The translations under genes were made by a program, and so were the position numbers. The notes under the pieces were generated by a model that searched no databases, was not told the origin of the DNA, and was given only the letters and a program-made list of their open reading frames with translations. From positions 1-53,556 of the forward strand of contig JASEIC010000003.1 of the NCBI GenBank assembly GCA_030017555.1: a stretch of DNA of 53,556 bases, in the 5' to 3' direction. The stretch's first letter is position 1; the number at the start of each line of letters is the position of its first letter. Positions 34,377 to 42,248 of this stretch are shown piece by piece. The DNA comes from Patescibacteria group bacterium. GTDB lineage: Bacteria > Patescibacteriota > Minisyncoccia > UBA6257 > GWB1-50-10.

Positions 34377-34449
34377 TCCCCTCACCAGGACTCGAACCTG
34401 GGACCCACTGCTTAAAAGGCAGGTGCTCTACCAACTGAGCTATGAGGGG
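34377..34449 (-). tRNA. tRNA-Lys (anticodon TTT)
   Basis: A 73-nt cloverleaf on the minus strand: acceptor CCCCTCA pairing with TGAGGGG, D arm GCTC AGTTGGTA GAGC, anticodon loop CTTTTAA (anticodon TTT), T arm CCAGG TTCGAGT CCTGG, discriminator A. CCA is not encoded. It lies tail-to-tail 8 bp after nrdJ. A degraded partial copy of its 5' half lies just upstream at 34471-34511. Confidence 0.97.
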
Positions 34450-34470
34450 ATTTACGTAAATTATAAATAT

Positions 34471-34511
34471 CTGCTTAAAAGTCCGCCAGTTGGCGGATGA
34501 GCTATGCGGGG
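34471..34511 (-). pseudogene. tRNA-Lys-derived fragment with a palindromic insert
   Basis: On the minus strand this reads CCCCGCATAGCTCA (13 of 14 match the 5' end of the adjacent tRNA-Lys), then a 17-nt segment with the hairpin TCCGCCAACTGGCGGA, then TTTTAAGCAG, identical to the tRNA anticodon loop region. Spacing matches the intact gene (17 versus 18 nt). The D-arm to anticodon-stem segment has been replaced by a palindrome that also occurs at 45113-45128 in ppsA. Confidence 0.7.
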
Positions 34512-34558
34512 ATTTTAATTGATTATAGATAGTGTAGATAAATTATAGTAAAAATTCA

Positions 34559-34632
34559 ATCCCGTAGTGAAAATTCGACTGTCTGCAATTTTGTTCCGTA
34601 AAACGGAACAAGTCAAATTTCTACTACGGGAT
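34559..34632. repeat. Nested inverted-repeat element
   Basis: The outer arms ATCCCGTAGT and ACTACGGGAT (34559-34568, 34623-34632) continue inward with further partial pairing. An inner perfect hairpin TTGTTCCGT-AAA-ACGGAACAA lies at 34591-34611. It fills most of the gap between tRNA-Lys and rsmE. It looks like a REP/MITE-type element or structured RNA rather than a simple terminator. Confidence 0.65.
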
Positions 34633-34681
34633 CAAATTTTACGCTTTGCTTATAAATGATAGTTTTTGTAGGATAAAAATA

Positions 34682-35380
34682 ATGCATATTCACAGATTTT
34701 TCGGGGATTTTGATTTTAGTAAGCGAGATATTAAAATTTTTGATAAAGAACAAATAAACCAAATAAAAAACGTTCTAAGGTTGGGCGCGGATGATTATGT
34801 TATTCTTTGCGACGGCGAGTTAATTGAAGCTAACGCAAAAATTGTAAACATAAAAAAAGACTTTATCGAATTAAAAGTTTTGAATGTTTGGCAAAACAAA
34901 AGTGAATCTCCGCGATTTGTTCGTCTTTTTCTTTCGGTTTTAAGAAGAGAAAATTTTGAGTGGGCAGTCCAAAAAGCAGTTGAGGTCGGCGTAAAAGAAA
35001 TTATTCCAATTATTACTAAACATACGGTAAAACTTAATTTCAAAAAAGATCGGCTGGAAAAGATTATAAAGGAAGCAGCCGAGCAATCCGGCAGAGGATT
35101 TATGCCAAAATTAAGAGATGTGATAGTTTTTGAGCAAGCCGTTTTAAAGTTTAATAAAGATCAATACAATCTACTTTTTGATAAAAACGGAGAACAATTT
35201 GACGGTGTTTTTAAAGAAATAAATGAAGTTGGCATTTGGATTGGACCGGAAGGCGGTTGGGAAGATAGCGAAATTAAAATTGCCCATAATAATGATTTTA
35301 GGATTATGAGATTAGGCAATCTTATTTTGCGATCAGAGACCGCAACGGCGATTGCCGTATTTTTGGCTTGCAAAGGGTAA
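34682..35380 (+). CDS. rsmE: 16S rRNA m3U1498 methyltransferase RsmE
   Basis: About 232 residues. PUA-like N-terminus (HIHRFFGDFDFSKRD, then HLR-type NVLRLGADDYVILCDG), then a SPOUT knot: WAVQKAVEVGVKEIIPI, EAAEQSGRGFMPKLRD, IGPEGGWEDSEI and RLGNLILRSETATAIAVF. The ATG at 34682 starts at the conserved MHIHRFF; a start 12 codons earlier has no counterpart in the family. It methylates U1498 of 16S rRNA. Confidence 0.93.
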   Translation: MHIHRFFGDFDFSKRDIKIFDKEQINQIKNVLRLGADDYVILCDGELIEANAKIVNIKKDFIELKVLNVWQNKSESPRFVRLFLSVLRRENFEWAVQKAVEVGVKEIIPIITKHTVKLNFKKDRLEKIIKEAAEQSGRGFMPKLRDVIVFEQAVLKFNKDQYNLLFDKNGEQFDGVFKEINEVGIWIGPEGGWEDSEIKIAHNNDFRIMRLGNLILRSETATAIAVFLACKG

Positions 35381-35406
35381 TTAAAAAATTATAATAGGAA
35401 AGTTAT

Positions 35407-35481
35407 TCCCCGGTAGCTCAATGGTAGAGCGACGCTCTGTTAAAGCGTGGGTTGTAGGTTCGAATCCTACCCGGGGAGCCA
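35407..35481 (+). tRNA. tRNA-Asn (anticodon GTT)
   Basis: Cloverleaf with acceptor TCCCCGG / CCGGGGA, D arm GCTC...GAGC, anticodon loop CTGTTAA (anticodon GTT), T arm GTAGG TTCGAAT CCTAC, discriminator G and an encoded CCA (35479-35481). CCA is encoded here, unlike in the neighbouring tRNA-Lys. Confidence 0.97.
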
Positions 35482-35562
35482 GTGTGCACGAACAGAGGCG
35501 AAAATCGGCATTTTTTTGTAGCAAGGGTTTTTTTCGGTTTATAATCGCCATTTAAAAAATTT

Positions 35563-35591
35563 TTGACAAAATTTTATTTCTTCGATATCAT
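35563..35591 (+). promoter_or_regulatory. Promoter of the cold-shock gene
   Basis: TTGACA (35563-35568), 17-bp spacer, TATCAT (35586-35591). The leader is then about 60 nt, unusually long for this window; long leaders are typical of cold-shock genes. Confidence 0.7.
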
Positions 35592-35657
35592 TAAAAATAT
35601 AAAATTAAACAATCAAGAGACAAGGTCGAGTTTCTAAGTAAAAAAATAATTAAACAA

Positions 35658-35858
35658 ATGAACGGAACTATCAAAAAGCTTGTCACGGAAAGAGGATTTG
35701 GATTCATTACCCGTGAAGGCGAAACAAAGGATCTTTTCTTTCACTCCAAAGAATTAAAAGGAGTGACATTTGACGAATTGAAGGAAGGCGATGCTGTTAC
35801 CTTTGAAGTCGTTGATGGCGAAAAGGGTCCGAGCGCCACAAACGTATCGCGCGCCTAA
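35658..35858 (+). CDS. Cold-shock domain protein (CspA family)
   Basis: A 66-residue protein with both RNP motifs: KLVTERGFGFITREG (RNP1 region GFGFI) and DLFFHSKEL (RNP2 region LFFH). It binds single-stranded nucleic acid. Own promoter with a long leader and own terminator, so it is a single-gene unit. No Shine-Dalgarno is evident before the ATG. Confidence 0.94.
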   Translation: MNGTIKKLVTERGFGFITREGETKDLFFHSKELKGVTFDELKEGDAVTFEVVDGEKGPSATNVSRA

Positions 35859-35870
35859 GCGCCGATTTTT

Positions 35871-35907
35871 AAAAACCGCCCTTTGATTTTTCTTTGGGTG
35901 GTTTTTA
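35871..35907 (+). terminator. Terminator after cold-shock gene
   Basis: Arms AAAAACCGCCC and GGGTGGTTTTT pair over 11 positions with one G-U, 14-nt loop, T run within the 3' arm. Confidence 0.88.
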
Positions 35908-35928
35908 ATTTTATTAAATTGTATTCTG

Positions 35929-35957
35929 TTGACAAACTTCAAAGATTTTGTTAGGTT
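35929..35957 (+). promoter_or_regulatory. Promoter of the 36010 gene
   Basis: TTGACA (35929-35934), 17-bp spacer, TAGGTT (35952-35957). The gene itself has a good ribosome-binding site, GAAAGGAG, about 9 nt before the ATG, one of the few clear ones here. Confidence 0.6.
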
Positions 35958-36009
35958 GATATTGGTTAATTTTGACAAATAAATAAAGTAAAGAAAGGAG
36001 ATTTATAAA

Positions 36010-36588
36010 ATGTCAGAAAATCAAAAATCTAGCCAAGAAACTACAACACAGCCTTATCGGCATAAACCCAGTTGGGAACGAGAATCGTCTGACGGAAAAG
36101 GCTTTCTATGGCTTCTAATGATTTCGATTGTTATAGGGATTCTGGTAATAATCGGCTTTGTTAGCGGTTGGTTTAGCGGTAAGAGTGATATTCCGCAAGC
36201 CGAACTTAAAGCAAAATATGAACTTTGCAAAAGTACTTCAGATGAAATTACTGCTATAACAGTAACTATAAGTTCGCTTGAAAAACGCAAAGTCGGGATT
36301 GAGAATGCTAATAAAAAGAAACCTCAAGCCAAATGGTCGAAAAAAGTCAAAGCGGATTATAATTTATTACTTTCTCAAATTAATTCTTTGAAAGCAAAAT
36401 ATGACAGTCTTAGTAATATGTATAACACCGAGATGGCTAAGCTCAATTGGCGTTTTACAAAACCTGATAGTTTGCCGGCTGATAAAATCGAAATATTGCC
36501 ACGAGAATTAGAACCCATTTTAAAAGATAAAATTTCCGGTTCGAAAGAAAAAATTTCTGGTCCTAGTGGTCAAATTCTGATTTTCTGA
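36010..36588 (+). CDS. Single-pass membrane protein with coiled coil, unknown function
   Basis: A 192-residue protein: polar N-terminus (residues 1-30), membrane helix (about 32-55, GFLWLLMISIVIGILVIIGF), then a long coiled coil (about 65-140) with heptad Leu/Ile pattern (ITVTISSLEKRKVGIENANK, NLLLSQINSLKAKYDSLSN) and a short tail. No family recognised. It has its own promoter, a strong RBS and a terminator, which suggests substantial expression. Confidence 0.65.
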   Translation: MSENQKSSQETTTQPYRHKPSWERESSDGKGFLWLLMISIVIGILVIIGFVSGWFSGKSDIPQAELKAKYELCKSTSDEITAITVTISSLEKRKVGIENANKKKPQAKWSKKVKADYNLLLSQINSLKAKYDSLSNMYNTEMAKLNWRFTKPDSLPADKIEILPRELEPILKDKISGSKEKISGPSGQILIF

Positions 36589-36615
36589 GGAAACAACCAT
36601 AGAGTAATTAATTTT

Positions 36616-36644
36616 AAACTCCCAGTTTTCATAGGGAGTTTTTT
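36616..36644 (+). terminator. Terminator after the 36010 gene
   Basis: Stem AAACTCCC / GGGAGTTT with a 10-nt loop and a TTTTTT tail. Confidence 0.9.
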
Positions 36645-36687
36645 GTTTGCGGTTGAAATTATTATTGAATTGTGTAATTATTAGACT

Positions 36688-37062
36688 ATGGAAAGAAAAG
36701 AATTAATTAGAACGATTTATTTATATCTTTTTTCCTTAGTTGGTTTGGTGCTTGTAATTATCGGGCTTGTAAGATTGGTTGATTTAGGTTTAAAGATTTA
36801 TGTTTTTCCAAAAGCCGATGAGGCGGTTGTTTATCCAGAATATCCTATGCCAAAGCCAGTTCCAGTAGCGGAAAAACAAGGCGAGCCGACAAAAGAAGAT
36901 TTGGCCCGTTATAAGGCTGATCAAGAAATATCTCAAATAAAACAAAAAGAAAGCGAGCGGGCGCGGACAGCTTCTAATTCAATTGCAATGCTTATTATTG
37001 GTTTGCCGATATTTTTTTATCATTGGCGGAGCGTGCAAAAAGATCGGAAAATAAAAATCTAA
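36688..37062 (+). CDS. Two-helix membrane protein, unknown function
   Basis: A 124-residue protein with membrane helices at about 9-35 (YLYLFSLVGLVLVIIGLVRL) and 96-112 (NSIAMLIIGLPIFFYHW) separated by a polar Pro/Glu/Lys-rich loop. The first helix resembles that of DUF5671-type membrane proteins, with low certainty. A TTGAAA (36653) and TAATTA (36675-36680) lie 7 nt before the ATG, again leaderless. It has its own terminator. Confidence 0.6.
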   Translation: MERKELIRTIYLYLFSLVGLVLVIIGLVRLVDLGLKIYVFPKADEAVVYPEYPMPKPVPVAEKQGEPTKEDLARYKADQEISQIKQKESERARTASNSIAMLIIGLPIFFYHWRSVQKDRKIKI

Positions 37063-37083
37063 CTCCTCTTTAAGGAGTTTTTT
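37061..37083 (+). terminator. Terminator overlapping the stop of the 36688 gene
   Basis: Stem AACTCCT / AGGAGTT with a 5-nt loop and a T run; the 5' arm begins inside the TAA stop. Confidence 0.88.
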
Positions 37084-37194
37084 GTTGAGGCAATTTTTCG
37101 CAGAATCTTGACTATTAATAATTTGCGACCGTTAAAAAAACAGGTAGAAATACCCGCTTTTTTCATTTTGTGGTTAAATTAAGAAGTAATCAAA

Positions 37195-39699
37195 ATGCGC
37201 CACATTAAATATGAGCCGTATCCGGGAGATATAAAAGGATTATCTCAAAGAGAGGCTAAAAAGAAGTTTTTGGAATTTGGCCCGAATGTCGTCTATAAAA
37301 AAGAAAAATTGCGGCCGTTGGTTGTTTTTCTGGAGAAGTTTAAAAGTCCGCTTTTGGTTGTTTTAATTGTTGCTTCGGTAATTTCGTTTTTCTTGGGGGA
37401 AAGTATTAGCGCCGCGACTATTATTTTTATGGTTTTGCTTTCCGCGGTTTTAGATTTTGTAAATACTTATAAATCGGAAAAGGCGGCAAAACTTTTGAAT
37501 TCAAAAGTTATTACTAAAGCAGCGGTCATTAGGGATAATAAAGAAGAGGAAATTAATTTAAAAAATATCGTACCCGGCGATATTGTTCTTCTTTCGGCCG
37601 GTAATATCGTGCCGGCAGATTGCGAACTTATTTCCGCCAAAGATTTTTTTATTGATCAATCTTCATTAACCGGAGAATCTTTTCCGATCGAAAAAAGACC
37701 TAGAGATTTAAGTGTTGAGGAAAAAGAAAAAAATAATTCTTTATTAAATACCGAACATCTTCTTTTTATGGGTACGACGGTTTTAACTGGTTATGCCACT
37801 GCCGTTGTGCGATTGACCGGCACTCGGACTGAATTTGGCAAAGTAGCGTTGCGGCTTTCGCAGGAGGCGCCGGAAACTGAATTTGAAAAAGGCGTAAAAC
37901 GTTTTAGTTTTTTTATGATGCGTGTAACTTTGGTTCTGGTTTCAGTTGTTTTTTTAATAAACGCATTAAGTAAAGATGTTTTTGATTCTTTTCTTTTTGC
38001 TATAGCGGTGGCGGTCGGACTTACGCCGGAACTTTTACCGGTAATTATGACGATAGCAATGAGTCATGGTTCGCTTAAAATGTCCAAGAAAGACGTGATT
38101 GTAAAAAATCTTTCGGCGATTCCAAGTTTCGGCAGTATGAACATTCTTTGTACCGATAAAACCGGCACACTTACGGAAAATAAAATTGTGCTTGTTAAGT
38201 ATCTTGATGTTTTTGGGGAAAAAGCCGATTCGGTTTTATTCTACGCTTATTTAAATAGTATTTTTCACACCTCGATTAAAAGCCCGTTAGATGACGCAAT
38301 TCAATCTTTTAAAGAATTGGCGGTTTCCGGTTATTACAAAATTGATGAAGTGCCTTTTGATTTTTCGCGGCGTCGCGATTCGATAGTTGTTGAAAAAGAA
38401 GGAGTAAGAACCATGATTACCAAGGGTGCGCCGGAGGATGTTTTGAGATCAGCAAAATTTTATCTGAAAAATAATCGTAAAAATATTATAAGTCAAAAAA
38501 TTAAAGAAGATATTCAAAACCAATTTAATTTTTTGAGCAACGATGGTTTTCGAGTGCTTGGGGTGGCGATAAAAAAAATCAATCAAAACAACAAAAAGGT
38601 TTATGAGGAGAAAGATGAGCGCGATATGGTTTTTTTGGGTTTTGTGGCTTTTCTTGATCCGCCAAAAAAAACCGTTACAGGAACTTTACGGGAATTAGAA
38701 CGACTTGGTCTCGAAATCAAAATTTTAACCGGGGATAGTGAAATTTTAACTGAAAAAATTTGTAAGGAAATTAATCTGTCAATAAAAGGCGTAATAACCG
38801 GCAAGGAGGTTAAAAATATGAGCGATGGCGAACTTGAACATCGCGTTTTGCGGACTACGATTTTTGCCCGTGTTTCGCCCGATGATAAAGTTCGTATTAT
38901 TTTAGCGCTTAAGAAAATCGGCAAAGCGGTCGGTTATTTAGGTGATGGTATAAATGATGCGCCGGCGCTTAGGGCCGCTGACATCGGTATTTCAGTGAAT
39001 AACGCCGTTGATGTAGCTAAGGAGAGCGCCGATATTATTCTCCTTCAGAAAAGCTTGCATGTCTTGAAAGACGGGGTTATTGAAGGCAGAAAGACTTTTC
39101 AGAATACCATAAAATATATTCTTATGAATTTTAGTTCCAATTTCGGCAATATGATTTCTATGACGGGGATTTCGTTTTTTATTCCGTTTTTGCCGATGTT
39201 ACCTCAGCAAATACTTCTCAATAATTTTATTTATGATACGAGTCAAGTAACTTTACCGACCGATTCGGTTGATGAAAGCGATATTGATCGGCCAGTTTTT
39301 TGGGATTTGAAATTTATTAAAAGATTTATGTTGGTTTTCGGGTCAATTAGTTCTGTTTTTGATTTTTTGACTTTTGCTGTTTTGATCTGGATTTTTAAAT
39401 TTTCGGGCAGTCATTTTCAAACAGGCTGGTTTATTGTTTCTCTCGCCACCCAAGTTTTTGTGATATATATTATTCGTACCAGAAAAATACCATTTTTAAA
39501 AAGCAGTCCCAGCAAACCGCTTTTTATTACTACTCTTGTTGCGGTAGTTATTGGTTGGATTATTCCTTATACGTCACTTGCTCGCGTTTTCGGTTTTTCT
39601 CAATTACCAATTTCTGTTTTAATTGCTAGTTTTGCAATTATGATTGCTTATTTAGCAGTTGTGGAGATTGCAAAAAGAAGATTTTATCGAAAGTTTTAA
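37195..39699 (+). CDS. Magnesium-translocating P-type ATPase (MgtA/MgtB type)
   Basis: An 834-residue P-type ATPase. N-terminal cation-ATPase domain (GLSQREAKKKFLEFGPN), actuator motif SSLTGES, phosphorylation motif CTDKTGTLT (D321), and hinge LGDGINDAPALRAADIGISV. The P3B markers are AVAVGLTPELLPVIMTIAMS and DVIVKNLSAIPSFGSMN, plus LNNFIYDTSQVTLPTD late in the protein, as in Mg2+ importers. It is somewhat shorter than E. coli MgtA (898 aa). No Mg2+ sensor riboswitch was recognised in the 110-bp leader. Uptake of Mg2+ is the most likely role. Confidence 0.9.
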   Translation: MRHIKYEPYPGDIKGLSQREAKKKFLEFGPNVVYKKEKLRPLVVFLEKFKSPLLVVLIVASVISFFLGESISAATIIFMVLLSAVLDFVNTYKSEKAAKLLNSKVITKAAVIRDNKEEEINLKNIVPGDIVLLSAGNIVPADCELISAKDFFIDQSSLTGESFPIEKRPRDLSVEEKEKNNSLLNTEHLLFMGTTVLTGYATAVVRLTGTRTEFGKVALRLSQEAPETEFEKGVKRFSFFMMRVTLVLVSVVFLINALSKDVFDSFLFAIAVAVGLTPELLPVIMTIAMSHGSLKMSKKDVIVKNLSAIPSFGSMNILCTDKTGTLTENKIVLVKYLDVFGEKADSVLFYAYLNSIFHTSIKSPLDDAIQSFKELAVSGYYKIDEVPFDFSRRRDSIVVEKEGVRTMITKGAPEDVLRSAKFYLKNNRKNIISQKIKEDIQNQFNFLSNDGFRVLGVAIKKINQNNKKVYEEKDERDMVFLGFVAFLDPPKKTVTGTLRELERLGLEIKILTGDSEILTEKICKEINLSIKGVITGKEVKNMSDGELEHRVLRTTIFARVSPDDKVRIILALKKIGKAVGYLGDGINDAPALRAADIGISVNNAVDVAKESADIILLQKSLHVLKDGVIEGRKTFQNTIKYILMNFSSNFGNMISMTGISFFIPFLPMLPQQILLNNFIYDTSQVTLPTDSVDESDIDRPVFWDLKFIKRFMLVFGSISSVFDFLTFAVLIWIFKFSGSHFQTGWFIVSLATQVFVIYIIRTRKIPFLKSSPSKPLFITTLVAVVIGWIIPYTSLARVFGFSQLPISVLIASFAIMIAYLAVVEIAKRRFYRKF

Positions 39700-39700
39700 T

Positions 39701-39729
39701 TTGACATTTTTTAGTTGCAGTATTAAAAT
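39701..39729 (+). promoter_or_regulatory. Promoter of the exonuclease gene
   Basis: TTGACA (39701-39706), 17-bp spacer, TAAAAT (39724-39729). The gene has a GGA-type ribosome-binding site (AAAAAGGAAAA) before its ATG. Confidence 0.65.
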
Positions 39730-39767
39730 AAGGAAAAGTTCTTTGATAAATTTAAAAAGGAAAAACA

Positions 39768-40349
39768 ATGAAAGAAATTTATATTTCTATTGACGTGGAA
39801 ACGACTGGGCCGATTCCTAGTGAATATAGCATGTATCAATTGGGTGCTTGCATGGTAGGTAAATTTGATGTTCTGTTTTTTAAAGAAATCAAACTTTTAA
39901 ATGAAAATTTTGAGCAGAGCGCATTAGATTCTTGTAAGGTAACAATTGAGGAATTAAAAAATAAAGGCGAAGATCCGATTATTGTGATGGATTCTTTTGA
40001 TTCTTGGATAAAAGAGGCGATTGGCAATTGCCGGCCGGTTTTTATTGGTTTTAACGCTACATTTGATTGGATGTTTTTGCATTGGTATTTTATTAAATTT
40101 TTAAAGAAAAATCCTTTTGGCATCAGCGGTTTGGATATCAAGGCTTATTATATGGGCATGATGAATAAAAAATGGGGAGACACAACAAAGCGGGAAATAA
40201 AAAAGAAAATGCATTTATCATTGCCGCATACACACAATGCTTTGAGTGATGCTATTGAACAGGCCGAAATTTTTGAGAAACTTTTAGAAAAAAATGATGA
40301 CATTCGAAGAAAATTGAGAAATGCTTTAATTTTAAAAGCTGCTTCTTGA
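39768..40349 (+). CDS. DEDDh-type 3'-5' exonuclease domain protein
   Basis: A 193-residue RNase H-fold nuclease. Exo I motif SIDVETTGP (Asp, Glu), Exo II motif GFNATFDWMFLHWYF (Asp), Exo III motif HTHNALSDAIEQAEIF (His and Asp). The layout is that of DnaQ/RNase T-like DEDDh enzymes, as a stand-alone domain. Substrate (RNA or DNA) cannot be told. It has its own promoter and terminator. Confidence 0.85.
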   Translation: MKEIYISIDVETTGPIPSEYSMYQLGACMVGKFDVLFFKEIKLLNENFEQSALDSCKVTIEELKNKGEDPIIVMDSFDSWIKEAIGNCRPVFIGFNATFDWMFLHWYFIKFLKKNPFGISGLDIKAYYMGMMNKKWGDTTKREIKKKMHLSLPHTHNALSDAIEQAEIFEKLLEKNDDIRRKLRNALILKAAS

Positions 40350-40361
40350 GGCGGCTTTTTG
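40334..40361 (+). terminator. Terminator overlapping the exonuclease stop
   Basis: Arms AAAAGCTGC and GCGGCTTTT pair over nine positions with one G-U and an 8-nt loop; the stop codon TGA lies in the loop. Confidence 0.8.
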
Positions 40362-40371
40362 TTTGCGTTTT

Positions 40372-40399
40372 TTGACTTTAATTGCGTTTTCAGTATACT
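40372..40399 (+). promoter_or_regulatory. Promoter of the CcdA-like gene
   Basis: TTGACT (40372-40377), 16-bp spacer, TATACT (40394-40399), giving a leader of about 60 nt. Confidence 0.6.
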
Positions 40400-40463
40400 A
40401 GATAAAAAGATGAAATACGCTTTTTCATTCTTTTAATAATTCAGGATTTTTATTTTCGTTGTT

Positions 40464-41246
40464 ATGAGTAAAAAATTTGTAGTTCTTATAATTTTTTTAG
40501 TATTGATTTTTGTTTCAGTTGTGTTTTTTAGGATTAGTCCGTCTGGCGTGACTTTGTTTCAGAATTTGGAACAAAGCGGAAGGTGGCTTCCTTTTATAAT
40601 TGGCGCTTCCGCGCTTATCGATAGCATTAATCCTTGCGCTTTTTCCGTGCTTTTGCTTACAATCGCTTTTCTTTTTAGTATTGGTAAATTACGTTCGAGT
40701 ATCTTGAAGATAGGAGTGTCTTATGTTTTTGGAGTTTTTTTAGTTTATATTCTGATTGGTTTGGGTATTTTGGAGGCTCTTAGTTTTTTCGGTATTCCGC
40801 GTTTTATGTCCAGGATTGGGGCGACCATTCTGATTTTATTTGGTTTGATTGAAATAATTAACGAGTTTTTCCCAAGCTTTCCGATAAAATTAAAGATTCC
40901 ACAGAGCACTCATCATAAAATGGCCGAGCTTATGAAAAAAGCATCGTTCTTTACTGCTTTCCTTTTGGGCGGATTTGTTGGACTTTGTGAATTTCCCTGC
41001 ACCGGCGGTCCCTATCTTTTTGTTTTAGGATTATTACATGATCAGGCAACTTTCTTTAAGGGATTTGGTTATTTAGTTGTTTATAATCTTATTTTTGTAT
41101 TGCCGCTTGTAATTATTCTTTTTATTGCAAGCGATAAAATTCTCTTAGAAAAAGTTCGGGATTGGAAAAAAGATAAAACCGGAAAGATGAGATTGTGGGG
41201 AGGATTAATAATGGTCGTTTTGGGCATTTTTATCTTTGTCTTATAA
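40464..41246 (+). CDS. CcdA/DsbD-type thiol-disulfide membrane transporter
   Basis: A 260-residue protein with about seven membrane helices. The redox-active Cys are in INPCAFSVLL (helix 1 of the core) and LCEFPCTGGPY (fourth core helix), the hallmark of CcdA/DsbD transmembrane domains. It passes electrons from cytoplasmic thioredoxin to the outside. The thioredoxin-like protein at 41772 is a likely receiver. A DsbA-like protein (18827) could be the oxidising arm. Confidence 0.88.
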   Translation: MSKKFVVLIIFLVLIFVSVVFFRISPSGVTLFQNLEQSGRWLPFIIGASALIDSINPCAFSVLLLTIAFLFSIGKLRSSILKIGVSYVFGVFLVYILIGLGILEALSFFGIPRFMSRIGATILILFGLIEIINEFFPSFPIKLKIPQSTHHKMAELMKKASFFTAFLLGGFVGLCEFPCTGGPYLFVLGLLHDQATFFKGFGYLVVYNLIFVLPLVIILFIASDKILLEKVRDWKKDKTGKMRLWGGLIMVVLGIFIFVL

Positions 41247-41257
41247 TTATTAATAAT

Positions 41258-41779
41258 ATGAACACCCAACAAAAATTTGAAGAAGTAATAAAAAAAGTCG
41301 AAGCATTAAAAAAATCAGGAAGCGTCGATTTATCGAACGAAGAAGATTTAAGCATCGCAATTATGAATTTAATCAGTCTTGAAGAGCATTTTTACTTCAC
41401 TGGAGAAAAAACCGGAAAAAATGAATATTTTGATATGCTTAATGAAGTAAGATCAATGAGAAAAGAATTGCTATCGAGATTAATTGATAAGCACGAAGGT
41501 GAAACTTGGTGTATTACTAAGCACTTACTTGCGGCCACGATGCGTCTTATTGAAGTCGGCACAAAATTCCAATCCGACGGTAAGAAAAAAGAAGCGAGTG
41601 AAATGTTTGAGCGCGCCCATAAAACTTATTCAATGTTTTGGGCATTACGGTTAAAACTTATTGATATTTCCGGATTTAAAAAAATAGCAGCGAGTGAATC
41701 CATTCAAGATGCTCAAGATAAGAAACCATGGACGCTACAGGACATAGTTGATAAACTCGTTGATTGTTGCGATGAATAA
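41258..41779 (+). CDS. Small helical protein of unknown function
   Basis: A 173-residue, largely helical and charged protein with no signal peptide or membrane helix. The ATG at 41258 is preferred, since further upstream codons only read through the CcdA-like gene in another frame. Features: SLEEHFYFTGEKTGKNEYFD, EVRSMRKELLSRLIDKHEGE, KHLLAATMRLIEVG. There is a Cys pair at the C-terminus (DCCDE). It sits between the CcdA-like and thioredoxin-like genes and overlaps the latter by 8 bp, so it may belong to the same redox unit. No known family was recognised. Confidence 0.65.
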   Translation: MNTQQKFEEVIKKVEALKKSGSVDLSNEEDLSIAIMNLISLEEHFYFTGEKTGKNEYFDMLNEVRSMRKELLSRLIDKHEGETWCITKHLLAATMRLIEVGTKFQSDGKKKEASEMFERAHKTYSMFWALRLKLIDISGFKKIAASESIQDAQDKKPWTLQDIVDKLVDCCDE

Positions 41780-42152
41780 AAAATCAATTATAAACATAGC
41801 TATTATTTTATTGGTTATAGTCTTAATTGCTGTAATGTGGTATTTTTCTCGTCCTGGAGGCGGAGTCTTTACAGATTTGGATGATTTTGCCAAATGTTTA
41901 ACGGGTAGAGGGGCGGTTATGTATGGAGCAGAATGGTGTTCTCATTGTCAGAATGAGAAAAAAGCTTTTGGCGATTCTTTTCAGTATATTAATTATGTTG
42001 AATGTCCTCAAGAACCTCAAAGATGCACAGCCGCCGGCATTGAAGGATATCCAACTTGGATTTTCAGCGATGGGAAAAAACTTGAGGGCGAACAAGGATT
42101 AAAAAGACTTTCTGAAGCAAGCAATTGTCCGCTTCAGGAGCAGATTAAATAA
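41772..42152 (+). CDS. Membrane-anchored thioredoxin-like protein
   Basis: A 126-residue protein: membrane helix (residues about 6-24), then a thioredoxin-fold domain with the active site AEWCSHCQNEK (CSHC) and the cis-Pro loop GIEGYPTWIF. Two extra Cys (ECPQEPQRC) follow, as in thioredoxin-like domains fused to VKOR proteins. The ATG at 41772 overlaps the upstream stop. It probably takes electrons from, or hands them to, the CcdA-like protein two genes upstream. Confidence 0.87.
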   Translation: MNKKSIINIAIILLVIVLIAVMWYFSRPGGGVFTDLDDFAKCLTGRGAVMYGAEWCSHCQNEKKAFGDSFQYINYVECPQEPQRCTAAGIEGYPTWIFSDGKKLEGEQGLKRLSEASNCPLQEQIK

Positions 42153-42173
42153 ATTAATCTAATTAAAAATACT

Positions 42174-42228
42174 AAGAAGGTCAGGAAAAATCCTGATTCT
42201 TTTAAAAATCGCGGAAATTGCGGTTTTA
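42174..42228 (+). terminator. Tandem terminator hairpins
   Basis: Hairpin one: TCAGGA-AAAA-TCCTGA, extended by AAGAA/TTCTT, then TTTT. Hairpin two: AAAATCGC / GCGGTTTT (one G-U) at 42205-42227. They separate the redox genes from the glycerate kinase gene. Confidence 0.75.
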
Positions 42229-42248
42229 ATGATAAAATAGTAAAAGGG

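Noticed and set aside
37084-37194. Mg2+ riboswitch before the P-type ATPase
   Set aside because: No M-box or mgtA-leader features; only a short GGTA-GAAA-TACC hairpin flanked by A and T runs is visible.
38601-38924. Long antisense open frame in the P-type ATPase gene
   Set aside because: It is the complement of a strongly conserved coding region; no domain, RBS or promoter of its own. The same holds for other antisense frames, for example in ftsZ (30863-31168) and ppsA (44935-45249).
40410-40436. 8-residue leader ORF before the CcdA-like gene
   Set aside because: Very short and without regulatory codons or an attenuator hairpin.
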